Part shown: piece after piece, positions 1 to 8,127 of the stretch
Numbering within the stretch: position 1 is the first letter of the stretch
How the letters are laid out: each line of letters opens with the position of its first letter
Assembly (NCBI RefSeq): GCF_002001205.1
Contig: NZ_MUNZ01000193.1
Location: forward strand, 1 to 47,493
DNA: 47,493 nt
Reading direction: 5' to 3'
Source: Hydrogenophaga sp. A37
GTDB taxonomy: Bacteria; Pseudomonadota; Gammaproteobacteria; Burkholderiales; Burkholderiaceae_C
Translations under genes and position numbers: made by a program
The notes under the pieces: generated by a model
What the model saw: only the letters and a program-made list of their open reading frames with translations
Told to the model about the DNA's origin: nothing
The model's database searches: none

Positions 1-1
1 C

Positions 2-1600
2 GGCCCACCGCCCGCCGACGGCCACCGCCGCGACCTGCTGATCGAGCACCTGCACGCCATCAACGACGCCCACCACGGCCTGCCCGAAGCGATGATCGTC
101 GCCCTCGCGGCCGAGATGCGCCTGCCCGTGGTGGAGGTGTTCGAGGTCGCGAGCTTCTACCACCACTTCGAGGTGCTGCGCGAAGGCGACACGCCCGCCG
201 CGCTCACCGTGCGGGTGTGCGACGGGCTGAGCTGCAGCCTGGCTGGTGCCAGCGACCTGCTGGCCAAGTTGCCGGTCTTGCTCGGTCGTGAGGTGCGCGT
301 GATCCCCGCGCCCTGTGTGGGGCGCTGCGAGCAGGCGCCTGCGGTGCAGGTCGGGCAGCGCGCGGTCGCGAAGGCCACACCCGAATCGGTGGCGGCTTGT
401 GCGGCGAGCGTGGACGACATGCCCGCTCCCCCACACCCCGATTTCGTGGACCACGCGGCCTACCGCGCGGCGGGTGGCTATGGGCTGGCCGCGGCGGTCG
501 CCCGTGGCGAACGGGACACCGAAGACCTGATCAAGGCCATGGAAGACTCGGGTCTGCGCGGCCTGGGCGGCGCCGGGTTTCCGGCGGGGCGCAAGTGGCG
601 CATCGTGCGCGGCTTCGCGGGGCCGCGCCTGATGGCGGTGAACATCGACGAGGGTGAACCCGGCACCTTCAAGGACCGCCATTACCTGGAGCGCGATCCG
701 CACCGTTTCCTCGAAGGCCTGCTGATCGCGGCCACGGTCGTCGGCATCTATGCGGTCTACATCTACCTGCGCGACGAGTACCACGATTGCCGCCACCTGC
801 TGCAGGCCGAGCTGGCGGCGTTGCAGGCCGACCCACCGTTTCCCCTGCCGCGCATCGAGCTGCGCCGCGGCGCGGGCGCCTACATCTGCGGCGAAGAGTC
901 GGCCATGATCGAAAGCATCGAAGGCAAGCGCGGCGAGCCGCGCATGCGCCCGCCCTACATCGCCGAGGTGGGCCTGTTTGGCCGGCCCACGCTGGAACAC
1001 AACTTCGAAACGCTGTACTGGGTGCGCGACATCCTGGAGCGCGGCGCCGACTGGTTTGCCTCGCAGGGGCGCCACGGCCGCCAGGGTCTGCGCAGCTTCA
1101 GCGTGAGCGGGCGCGTGCGCGAACCCGGCGTCAAGCTCGCGCCCGCCGGCATCACGCTGCGCGAATTGATCGACGAACACTGCGGCGGCATGGCCGACGG
1201 CCACGCGCTCTATGCCTACCTGCCCGGCGGGGCCAGCGGCGGCATCCTGCCCGCGAGCATGGCCGACATCCCACTCGATTTCGACACCCTGCAACCGCAC
1301 GGCTGTTTCATCGGCTCGGCCGCCGTGGTCGTGCTCGGCCACAACGACCTCGCACGTGACGCGGCGCTCAACACCATGCGCTTTTTCGAACACGAAAGCT
1401 GCGGCCAGTGCACACCCTGCCGCGTGGGCACGGCCAAGGCGGCGAAGCTGATGGAGGCCAGGCACTGGGACGCCGACACGCTGGGTGACCTGTGCGAGGT
1501 CATGGGCGACGCCTCGATCTGCGGCCTCGGCCAGGCCGCGCCCAACCCGATCCGCTCGGTGCTCAAACACTTCGCACACGAATTCGGCGGTGCCGCATGA
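2..1600 (+). CDS. fdsB: NAD-dependent formate dehydrogenase, fused NuoE/NuoF-type diaphorase subunit (5' partial)
   Basis: This subunit passes electrons from formate oxidation through Fe-S clusters and FMN to NAD+ in the cytoplasm. The frame is open from base 2, before the first internal ATG at 92, so the true start is upstream of the window. The N-terminal part is a NuoE-like thioredoxin-fold [2Fe-2S] domain with Cys pairs VCDGLSC and PCVGRC. It is followed by a NuoF-like domain with the FMN/NADH glycine-rich loop GLRGLGGAGFPAGRKW, the block GAGAYICGEESAMIESIEGK, and the [4Fe-4S] motif SCGQCTPCR plus a later Cys in SICGLG. In many FDS-type enzymes the NuoE-like part (FdsG) is a separate gene; here the two are one polypeptide. 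The stop overlaps the fdsA start (ATGA), so the genes are translationally coupled. An NADH:acceptor or hydrogenase diaphorase is excluded by the following FdsA gene. Confidence 0.9.
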   Translation, partial: GPPPADGHRRDLLIEHLHAINDAHHGLPEAMIVALAAEMRLPVVEVFEVASFYHHFEVLREGDTPAALTVRVCDGLSCSLAGASDLLAKLPVLLGREVRVIPAPCVGRCEQAPAVQVGQRAVAKATPESVAACAASVDDMPAPPHPDFVDHAAYRAAGGYGLAAAVARGERDTEDLIKAMEDSGLRGLGGAGFPAGRKWRIVRGFAGPRLMAVNIDEGEPGTFKDRHYLERDPHRFLEGLLIAATVVGIYAVYIYLRDEYHDCRHLLQAELAALQADPPFPLPRIELRRGAGAYICGEESAMIESIEGKRGEPRMRPPYIAEVGLFGRPTLEHNFETLYWVRDILERGADWFASQGRHGRQGLRSFSVSGRVREPGVKLAPAGITLRELIDEHCGGMADGHALYAYLPGGASGGILPASMADIPLDFDTLQPHGCFIGSAAVVVLGHNDLARDAALNTMRFFEHESCGQCTPCRVGTAKAAKLMEARHWDADTLGDLCEVMGDASICGLGQAAPNPIRSVLKHFAHEFGGAA

Positions 1601-4428
1601 ACAAGCCCTTGACCGCAAAGCAGCTCACCCCCGCCACCGTCGCCTTCGAACTCGACGGCCAGCCCGTCCAAGCCTTCGAAGGCGAGTCCATCCTTCACGC
1701 CGCCGAGCGCCACGGCGTGGTGATTCCACGCCTGTGCCACAGCGACCCGCTGCGCCCCGACGGCAACTGCCGCGCCTGCATGGTCGAGGTCGCGGGCGAG
1801 CGCGCGCTCGCACCCAGCTGCTGCCGCAGCGTCACGCCCGGCATGAAGGTGCTGGCCGACAGCCTGCGTGCCAAGAAGAGCCGCGACATGGTGCTGGAGC
1901 TGCTGCTCTCCGACATGCCCGAGCAGGGCCACAAGTGGCTGGACGACGACCCCGCGTTGCCGCACGGTGAGCTGAGCGAGTGGGCGCAACGCGAGGGCGT
2001 GAGCGTGCGCCCCGCGCTCCATGCACTGCGTCGCGCACCCACGGCGCCGGACCTCTCGCACCCCGCGATGGCGGTCAACCTCGACGCTTGCATCCAGTGC
2101 AACCGCTGCCAGCGCGCCTGCCGAGAAGAGCAGGTCAACGACGTGATCGGCATGGCCTTTCGGGGCTCACACGCGCAGGTGGTGTTCGATCTGGCCGACC
2201 CCATGGGTGCGAGCAGCTGCGTGGCCTGCGGCGAGTGCGTGCAGGCCTGCCCGACCGGCGCGCTCATGCCCAAGGGCCTGGTGGGTTCACAGGCCGTCGA
2301 CCGCTCGGTGGACTCGGTGTGCCCGTTCTGCGGTGTCGGCTGTCAGCTCAGCTACCAGGTGCGCGATGAAAAAATCGTCGCGGTCGAAGGTCGCGACGGG
2401 CCGGCCAACCACGGGCGCCTGTGCGTCAAGGGGCGCTTCGGCTTCGACTACGTGCACCACGCGGGGCGCCTCACGGTGCCGCTGATCCGCCGCGAGGGCG
2501 TGCCCAAACACGGCGACGCGATTCCGGCGCGCGACGCCGACTGGCGCGACACCTTCCGCGAAGCGAGCTGGGACGAGGCGCTGGCGCTGGCCAGCGGCAC
2601 GTTCATGGCACTGCGCGACACCCACGGTCCGAAGAGCCTGGCCGGCTTCGGTTCGGCCAAGGGCACGAACGAAGAGGCCTACCTGTTCCAGAAGCTGGTG
2701 CGCACCGGCTTCGGCTCCAACAACGTCGACCACTGCACGCGCCTGTGCCACGCCTCCAGCGTCGCGGCGCTGCTCGAAGGCGTGGGCTCGGGCGCGGTGA
2801 GCAACCCGGTCAACGACGTGGCGCATGCCGACCTGATCGTGGTGATCGGCTCCAACCCGACGGTCAACCACCCGGTGGCCGCAACCTGGATGAAGAACGC
2901 CGCGCAGAGCGGCACCCGCATCGTGCTGGCCGACCCGCGCATCACCGACATCGGCCAACACGCCTGGCGCACCCTGCCGTTCCGGCCCGATACCGACGTG
3001 GCCCTGCTTAACGCGATGATCCACACCGTGATCGACGAGGGCCTGGTGAACCAGGACTTCGTCGCGCAGCGCACCACCCACTACGAGGAACTGGCGCAGA
3101 ACGTCGCGCGCTTCAGCCCCGAGGCGATGGCGCCGGTCTGCGGCATCCCGGCACAGACCATTCGCGAGGTGGCGCGTGCGTTTGCCACCGCCAAGGCCGC
3201 GATGATCCTTTGGGGCATGGGCGTGAGCCAGCACGTGCACGGCACCGACAACGCCCGCTGCCTGATCGCGCTGTGCGCCATCACCGGCCAGATCGGCAAG
3301 CCCGGCAGCGGCCTGCACCCGCTGCGCGGACAGAACAACGTGCAAGGCGCGAGCGACGCCGGCCTGATCCCGATGATGTTCCCCAACTACCAGCGGGTGG
3401 ACAACGCAGCGGCGCACGCCTGGTTCGAGGACTTCTGGGGCACGCCGCTGGACCCGCAACCGGGTTACACCGTGGTCGAGCTGATGCACCAGGCGCTGGC
3501 CGATCAGAGCGACCCGCACAAGCTGCGGGGCCTCTACGTCATGGGCGAGAACCCGGCCATGAGCGACCCCGACCTGAACCACACTCGCCACGCACTCGCG
3601 TCGCTCGAACACCTGGTGGTGCAGGACATCTTCATGACCGAGACCGCCTGGCTGGCCGACGTCATCCTGCCGGCCAGCGCCTGGCCCGAGAAGACCGGCA
3701 CGGTGAGCAACACCGACCGCATGGTGCAGCTGGGCCGACAGGCGATCGATCCACCGGGCGAGGCGCGCGCCGACCTCTGGATCATCCAGCAGATGGCCGC
3801 GGGCCTGGGCCTGCGCTGGGGTTACGAGGGCGAACACCACGGCGTCGCCGCGGTGTACGAAGAGATGCGCCAGGCCATGCACGCCTCGATCGCGGGCATC
3901 CGCTGGGAGCGGCTGGAGCGCGAGGGCAGCGTGACCTACCCGTGTCTGGACGACGACGACCCGGGCCAGCCCATCGTCTTCACCGACCGCTTCCCGACGG
4001 CCGACGGCCGGCTGCGCCTGGTGCCGGCACAACTGGTGCCCGCCGACGAGTCGCCCGACACCGAGTACCCGATGGTGCTGATCACCGGGCGCCAGCTCGA
4101 ACACTGGCACACCGGCAGCATGACGCGCCGCGCGACGGTGCTCGACGCGCTGGAGCCGGAGGCCACGGCCAGCGTCAGCGGCGCCGACCTGGAGCGGCTG
4201 GGGCTGTCGGCAGGCGACCGCATCACGGTGCGCTCGCGCCGGGGCGAGGTGACGCTGCGCGCGCGGCAGGACGACGGCACTGCCGCCGGCTGCGTGTTCA
4301 TTCCCTTCGCCTACTCGGAGGCCGCGGCCAACCTGCTGACCAACGCGGCGCTCGACCCGCAGGCCAAGATCCCGGAGTTCAAGTACTGCGCGGTGTCGAT
4401 CCGGCCCGCCGAGGCCTCCAGCGCCTGA
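1597..4428 (+). CDS. fdsA: NAD-dependent formate dehydrogenase, molybdopterin catalytic subunit alpha
   Basis: It oxidises formate to CO2 at a bis-MGD Mo (or W) centre and feeds electrons to the NuoE/F-type partner. The start is ATG at 1597, overlapping the upstream stop. The 943-residue length is normal for FdsA. Domains in order: an N-terminal [2Fe-2S] domain (C47, C58, C61, C75/76), two [4Fe-4S] clusters (C165-C168-C171-C175 and C208-C211-C214-C218), a further [4Fe-4S] site CPFCGVGC (C242-C249), then the molybdopterin oxidoreductase fold and the C-terminal dinucleotide-binding domain. The active-site residue is Cys384 followed by His (RLCHAS), so this is the cysteine form and not a selenoenzyme. 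FdhD-like fdsC and small fdsD genes, often found after fdsA, are absent here. The next gene is nsrR. Confidence 0.95.
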   Translation: MNKPLTAKQLTPATVAFELDGQPVQAFEGESILHAAERHGVVIPRLCHSDPLRPDGNCRACMVEVAGERALAPSCCRSVTPGMKVLADSLRAKKSRDMVLELLLSDMPEQGHKWLDDDPALPHGELSEWAQREGVSVRPALHALRRAPTAPDLSHPAMAVNLDACIQCNRCQRACREEQVNDVIGMAFRGSHAQVVFDLADPMGASSCVACGECVQACPTGALMPKGLVGSQAVDRSVDSVCPFCGVGCQLSYQVRDEKIVAVEGRDGPANHGRLCVKGRFGFDYVHHAGRLTVPLIRREGVPKHGDAIPARDADWRDTFREASWDEALALASGTFMALRDTHGPKSLAGFGSAKGTNEEAYLFQKLVRTGFGSNNVDHCTRLCHASSVAALLEGVGSGAVSNPVNDVAHADLIVVIGSNPTVNHPVAATWMKNAAQSGTRIVLADPRITDIGQHAWRTLPFRPDTDVALLNAMIHTVIDEGLVNQDFVAQRTTHYEELAQNVARFSPEAMAPVCGIPAQTIREVARAFATAKAAMILWGMGVSQHVHGTDNARCLIALCAITGQIGKPGSGLHPLRGQNNVQGASDAGLIPMMFPNYQRVDNAAAHAWFEDFWGTPLDPQPGYTVVELMHQALADQSDPHKLRGLYVMGENPAMSDPDLNHTRHALASLEHLVVQDIFMTETAWLADVILPASAWPEKTGTVSNTDRMVQLGRQAIDPPGEARADLWIIQQMAAGLGLRWGYEGEHHGVAAVYEEMRQAMHASIAGIRWERLEREGSVTYPCLDDDDPGQPIVFTDRFPTADGRLRLVPAQLVPADESPDTEYPMVLITGRQLEHWHTGSMTRRATVLDALEPEATASVSGADLERLGLSAGDRITVRSRRGEVTLRARQDDGTAAGCVFIPFAYSEAAANLLTNAALDPQAKIPEFKYCAVSIRPAEASSA

Positions 4429-4560
4429 GCGTGCGCCAGGGCATTGCGATCAACGTGCAGGTGCATGACGGTGCCGGAGCCCGCCTCAAGGGCTGATGCG
4501 CGCGGGAATGTCGCCGAACCTTGATCCGGGACACGGCGACCGCGGTCCATTGCCGCTACA

Positions 4561-4573
4561 GTGAAAGTTTCAC
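4561..4573. promoter_or_regulatory. 13-bp perfect palindrome upstream of nsrR
   Basis: GTGAAAGTTTCAC is a perfect dyad 30 bases before the nsrR ATG. A weak -10-like TACAGT (4557-4562) overlaps its left edge. It may be an operator for this gene, but it does not match the dyads seen at the nos and cytochrome promoters, so the binding protein is unknown. The rest of 4429-4603 shows nothing else clear. Confidence 0.35.
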
Positions 4574-4603
4574 GCCAACCACCCCCTGCCCGGGCAACAA
4601 CGC

Positions 4604-5170
4604 ATGCGACTCACTCACTGGACCGACTACAGCCTGCGGGTGCTGATGTATTGCGCCGCCTGCGAAGGGCGCGAGCATCCGCCCACGGTCAACGAGATCG
4701 CCGAGGCACACGGCATTTCCCGCAGCCATCTCACCAAGATCGTGATGATCCTGGCGTCGTTTGGCTGGCTGGCCACCACACGGGGGCGCGGCGGTGGTCT
4801 GCGTTTGCTCAAGCCTGCCGGGGAACTGACCCTGGGCGAGGTCGTGCGCCAGACCGAAACCGACATGACCCTGGTGGAGTGTTTTGATCGCAAGACCAAC
4901 ACCTGCCGCCTGGATGGCTATTGCCGGCTCAAGGATGTCCTGTACAAGGCGACGCAGGGGTTTTTCGACGTGCTCGATGGCATCACCCTGGCCGATCTGT
5001 TGGCGCCCGTGGCGACCGGCAAGGCGAAGGCGGGGCAAATGCCGCACGTGATTCCCATCCAGCTGGCCTCGCTGAAGATGCCGAGAAAGGCGCCGGCCTC
5101 AGTGGCCCGGGCCGCTCCCGCCAGGCGGTCATCGGCCGCGCGCAAGCCGGGCAAAACCCAGGCCGACTGA
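4604..5170 (+). CDS. nsrR: Rrf2-family transcriptional regulator, NsrR-type nitric-oxide sensor
   Basis: NsrR is a DNA-binding repressor that loses DNA affinity when its Fe-S cluster reacts with nitric oxide. The protein is 188 residues. The N-terminal winged helix (about 1-75) begins MRLTHWTDYSLRVLMYCA and contains the recognition helix region ISRSHLTKIV, then the typical TTRGRGGGLRL wing. The cluster-binding loop has three cysteines, C93, C101 and C107 (C-x7-C-x5-C), followed by RLK. The tail after residue 160 is Ala/Arg/Pro-rich and probably disordered. Its position beside the nos cluster, with related dyads at two promoters there, supports an NsrR role rather than IscR or RirA. The regulon itself is inferred. 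Confidence 0.85.
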   Translation: MRLTHWTDYSLRVLMYCAACEGREHPPTVNEIAEAHGISRSHLTKIVMILASFGWLATTRGRGGGLRLLKPAGELTLGEVVRQTETDMTLVECFDRKTNTCRLDGYCRLKDVLYKATQGFFDVLDGITLADLLAPVATGKAKAGQMPHVIPIQLASLKMPRKAPASVARAAPARRSSAARKPGKTQAD

Positions 5171-5217
5171 GCGGCTGAGAGCCTTTCGCTCAGCCCCTGA
5201 CGCCGAAGGGCGTTGCC

Positions 5218-6216
5218 TCAGTGCCACCGCCCCGTGGTGGTGATGCGGGCGTCGGCGTCGACGATCAGGCTGTCCACTTCGCGAAGGGGTGACAGCAGGT
5301 GCTGGCCTGCGGCGGCACCCGCCACCATGATCGCGGCGCCCAGGCCGTTGACCGGACCGGGCTGGCGCGACACCGTGACCACACCCCGCACGCCGCGGCT
5401 GGGCATGCCTGTGCGTGGGTTCAGCACGTGGTGGTAGCGGCGGCCGTCGCGCACGAAGCAGCGTTCGTAGTCGCCGGACGAGGCCACGCAGGCGTCGCGC
5501 ACCTGCACCGTGTGGATCAGCCGCTCGGGGGCCCGCGGGTCGCGGATGCCGACGCGCCAGTCCTGGCCCTGGAGCTGGCCGCGCGTGAGCACGTCACCCC
5601 CGCCATTGACCATGGCGTGGTGCACGCCGTGCTGTTCGAGCACGCGCAGGCCCGCCTGCAGGATGGGCAGTTTGGCCACACCCCCCAGGTCGATGCGCAT
5701 GCCTGGCCGGCCGAGGCCGGCCAGGCCCGTCGCGGGGTGAATCAACACGTCGCGAAAGTCCACCAGCCGGCGTTCGCGGCGCAGGTCTTCCAGCGCGGGC
5801 ACGTGGGCGTCCTGCGGGTCGAAGGACCAGCCGTGGTACGCCCCCACGGTGATGTCGAAGGCGCCCTCGCTGAGCTGGGACAGCTCGGCGGCACGCTGCA
5901 ACACCGAGACCAGTTCGGGCGGCGCCTGCACCAGGCCCCGGCCCGCGCTGCGGTGCATCGCACTCACCAGGCTGTCGGCGCGGTAGCGGCTCATCATGCG
6001 TTCGAGGCGCTGCATTTCCGCGAAGGCCGCCTGCACGGCCGTTGCCGTGGCGCCGGGGCCTTCGCCCTGCGCCACGATGTCCACCCGCGTGCCCATGAGG
6101 ATGCGGGAGGCATGGTGGACGTCGGGGCTGGCCAGCGCCGGGCGCATGCCCAGGCCGGCGACGAGCAGGCCGCCCAGCCCGGCCAGGCACCGACGGCGTT
6201 GGAACAGGTGTGTCAT
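5218..6216 (-). CDS. apbE: FAD:protein FMN transferase (ApbE/NosX type)
   Basis: ApbE enzymes covalently attach FMN, taken from FAD, to a Thr/Ser in exported flavoproteins; NosX-type members act on NosR. The start is ATG at 6216, giving 332 residues. An N-terminal RRR followed by a hydrophobic stretch (LAGLGGLLVAGLGMRPALA) indicates export, perhaps by Tat. Family features are ILMGTRVDIVA, LERMMSRYRADSLVS, GAFDITVGAYHGWSF, the Mg/FAD-binding IDLGGVAKL, NGGGDV, and the late HHVLNPRTGMPS block. The gene lies 17 bp after the cytochrome gene and probably shares its transcript. The likely target is NosR in the same cluster, which carries a SGAT flavinylation motif. Confidence 0.93.
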   Translation of the reverse strand: MTHLFQRRRCLAGLGGLLVAGLGMRPALASPDVHHASRILMGTRVDIVAQGEGPGATATAVQAAFAEMQRLERMMSRYRADSLVSAMHRSAGRGLVQAPPELVSVLQRAAELSQLSEGAFDITVGAYHGWSFDPQDAHVPALEDLRRERRLVDFRDVLIHPATGLAGLGRPGMRIDLGGVAKLPILQAGLRVLEQHGVHHAMVNGGGDVLTRGQLQGQDWRVGIRDPRAPERLIHTVQVRDACVASSGDYERCFVRDGRRYHHVLNPRTGMPSRGVRGVVTVSRQPGPVNGLGAAIMVAGAAAGQHLLSPLREVDSLIVDADARITTTGRWH

Positions 6217-6233
6217 GGTGGGGCCGGGTGGGT

Positions 6234-6641
6234 TCAGAGCGACTGGTCGACCATGTAGTCCACGGCGGCCTTCAGCTCGTCGTCGGTGAGGGCGCTGCCG
6301 CCGCCACGGGCGGGCATCATGCCCTTGGCGCCGGTGAAGCCTTCGACGGCGTGCTTGTAGAGCGTGTCCTTGCCTTGTCTGATGCGCGGGCCCCAGTCGG
6401 CCTTGTCGCCGGGCTTGGGGGCACCGGCCACGTTGGCGGCGTGGCACATGGAACACACCGCGCCATAGACCTTCTTGCCCACGGCGTTCTCGGCCACGGG
6501 GGCGGGTGCCGGCGCAGCCGCGGGTGTGGCGGCCACCGGGGCAGGAGCCGCCTGTGCCGCGGCAGTGTCGGCGGGCTTGTCGCCGCACGCGAGCAGGGCG
6601 GCGCTGCAGCCCAGGATCAGGAGAAGTTTCGTGGCGTTCAT
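6234..6641 (-). CDS. Lipoprotein cytochrome c (c5-like), possible electron donor to N2O reductase
   Basis: This is a 135-residue exported monohaem cytochrome. The N-terminus MNATKLLLILGCSAALLAC is a lipoprotein signal with predicted lipid Cys19. An Ala/Pro-rich linker (about 30-50) precedes the haem domain. The haem motif is CSMCH (C63-C66-H67), with a probable axial Met in GAKGMMP (108/109). It sits between nosL and apbE but has its own promoter region with a candidate NsrR-type operator. Monohaem cytochromes encoded in nos clusters commonly carry electrons to NosZ; that role is inferred here from position. It is not one of the named NosC proteins by any feature that can be checked by eye. 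Confidence 0.85.
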   Translation of the reverse strand: MNATKLLLILGCSAALLACGDKPADTAAAQAAPAPVAATPAAAPAPAPVAENAVGKKVYGAVCSMCHAANVAGAPKPGDKADWGPRIRQGKDTLYKHAVEGFTGAKGMMPARGGGSALTDDELKAAVDYMVDQSL

Positions 6642-6688
6642 GGGGAATCCTTGAATGAAATGGTGAAGGGGGTGGTATGGATTTTAAT

Positions 6689-6725
6689 ATTCATACAGTA
6701 TGAACAATTAAGCGAATTCTGACAA
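6689..6725 (-). promoter_or_regulatory. Promoter of the cytochrome c-apbE unit with candidate NsrR operator
   Basis: On the minus strand TTGTCA (6720-6725) lies 17 bp before CATACT (6697-6702), a good sigma-70 -35/-10 pair. The -10 is inside a perfect palindrome, TTCATACAGTATGAA (6690-6704). Half-sites TTCAT/ATGAA are separated by 5 bp, the same spacing as the known NsrR site type TGCAT-N5-ATGCA. A repressor bound here would block RNA polymerase. A related dyad precedes the nosZ operon (15286-15302). The binding protein is inferred. Confidence 0.6.
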
Positions 6726-6757
6726 CGACAGACCGATGACGGTGCGGCGCGAGGGCA

Positions 6758-7303
6758 TCACATGCGGGTGTCGTGCAGCGCACCACCGCTCAGGTCCACC
6801 ATGCCAGGCTGGAGCTCGGCGTAGCGCAGCAGGCGGCCGCCGTGTTGCTGCACGAAGGCCTGCGCCGTGGCCTCGGTGGCGAAGCTCACCGCCGTGGGGC
6901 CCATGGAGCCGTGGCGTTTACTGCCCAGCACGTAGAGCGCATGGCGCGCATCGATCCAGTGGCCGCGCGGCTGGTCCCAGTCGACCAGGGCCATGTCCTG
7001 CACGTGGGCGCTCACCACCGCACGCACCTGCTCGGGGGCGAGCAGCACCGAGAGCAATTCCACCGAATCGCAGAACCACTGCGCCTCGGCCACGCCGGCG
7101 TAGCGGATCTGGCCCTTGGGGCCGGGGTAGTCGGCGAGTTGCATGCCGTCGAGCGAACAACTGGCCTGGGCGTTGATCTCGGCCGGGGCGTTGGCGGCCG
7201 CTTCGCCGCTCTGGCCGCAGCCCAGCAGGCCGAGGGTGGCCAGGCCGGCGCAGCCGCACAGCAGACGGCGGCGGTTCAGGGGAAGGTGGGACGGGGTGTT
7301 CAT
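6758..7303 (-). CDS. nosL: NosL copper-binding lipoprotein
   Basis: NosL is an outer-membrane or periplasmic lipoprotein that binds Cu(I) and supplies it for the CuZ centre of nitrous-oxide reductase. The start at 7303 overlaps the nosY stop (ATGA), giving 181 residues. RRR at 11-13, a hydrophobic stretch and the lipobox LLGC with Cys29 form the export signal. The mature protein shows the typical SCSLDGMQLADYPGPKGQI segment (Cys49, Met54), VQDMALVDWDQP, the WIDARHALYVLGSKRHGSMGPTA-like region, and a later FATEATAQAFVQQHGG helix. It is the last gene of the nosZRDFYL run; 116 bp with a promoter separate it from the cytochrome gene. Confidence 0.93.
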   Translation of the reverse strand: MNTPSHLPLNRRRLLCGCAGLATLGLLGCGQSGEAAANAPAEINAQASCSLDGMQLADYPGPKGQIRYAGVAEAQWFCDSVELLSVLLAPEQVRAVVSAHVQDMALVDWDQPRGHWIDARHALYVLGSKRHGSMGPTAVSFATEATAQAFVQQHGGRLLRYAELQPGMVDLSGGALHDTRM

Positions 7304-8127
7304 GGTCGAAATCTCCAGGAGGCGAGGGCAAGGGGTGCGACGATCCAGGCCAGCATGGCGCTGGTGAGCCAGCCCACCTGGCTCAGCGCCGGGGGCAGGA
7401 TGCTGGCCAGGCCATAAAGGCGCTGCACGTCGTCGAGCGAAAACACGTTGAGGATGCGGAAGATGTCGGCCGGGTTCAGCAGCAGCAGGTAGGCAAAGGC
7501 CTGGCCCCCGAACTGGCCGCCGGTGGCCACCAGCAGGCCCAGCAGCAGCAGGTCGAACACCAGCACCAGCGCGAACCACAGCGCGATGGCCAGGCCCGAG
7601 GCGCGGGTGCGGTCGCGCGCGAGCACCGACAGCAGCACGGCCAGGCTCAGGAAGGCCAGCCCCAGCAGCACCGAGCTGAGCACGAAGCCGGCGTAGTGGA
7701 ACAGGCCGGCCCAGCTGAAGCGCTGGTACAGCAGCAGCGCCACCAGCGCGAAGCCTGACACGGTGGACAGCGTCAGCGCACCCGCGAGCCCGACGTACTT
7801 GCCCAGCAGCAGTTCGAGCCGCGTGATGGGCAGGGCCAGCAGCAGGTCGAGCGAGCCGCGCTCGCGTTCGCCGACGACGGCGTCAAAACCAAGCAGCAGC
7901 GCGATCAGCGGAATCAGGTAGATCACCAGACTGACCAGGCTGGCGATGGTCAGCTCGATCGAGCGCGGACCGATCTGGCCTTGCGCGGCCGAGCCGAAGT
8001 AGGTGATGAGCAGCGAGAACACGGTGAAGACCACAGCCACCGCCAGCACCCAGCGGTTGCGCAGCCGGTCGCGGAATTCCTTGGCGGCCACGGCCTGCAC
8101 CTGGCGCCATTGCAATGAAATGTTCAT
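7300..8127 (-). CDS. nosY: NosY ABC-transporter permease
   Basis: NosY is the membrane part of the NosDFY complex, which handles copper or sulfur for maturation of NosZ. The start is ATG at 8127 and it overlaps the nosF stop, giving 275 residues. After a basic N-terminus (AVAAKEFRDRLRNRW) there are about six hydrophobic segments. The family feature FDAVVGERERGSLDLLLALPITRLELLLGK lies between the second and third segments. The last segment ends in ALASWRFRP. The ATGA overlaps on both sides indicate strict co-expression with nosF and nosL. Confidence 0.93.
   Translation of the reverse strand: MNISLQWRQVQAVAAKEFRDRLRNRWVLAVAVVFTVFSLLITYFGSAAQGQIGPRSIELTIASLVSLVIYLIPLIALLLGFDAVVGERERGSLDLLLALPITRLELLLGKYVGLAGALTLSTVSGFALVALLLYQRFSWAGLFHYAGFVLSSVLLGLAFLSLAVLLSVLARDRTRASGLAIALWFALVLVFDLLLLGLLVATGGQFGGQAFAYLLLLNPADIFRILNVFSLDDVQRLYGLASILPPALSQVGWLTSAMLAWIVAPLALASWRFRP

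Noticed and set aside
2746..2751. Selenocysteine at the FdsA active site
   Set aside because: The codon is TGC (Cys384) followed by His; there is no in-frame TGA, so no selenocysteine is needed.
2287..4110. A 607-codon minus-strand frame opposite fdsA
   Set aside because: Its composition is that of a shadow frame (His/Val/Arg/Ala-rich), and fdsA shows all cluster and active-site motifs on the other strand.
4434..4496. Continuation of a coding frame after fdsA
   Set aside because: The open stretch belongs to an out-of-frame shadow of fdsA; fdsA itself stops at 4428 at its normal length.
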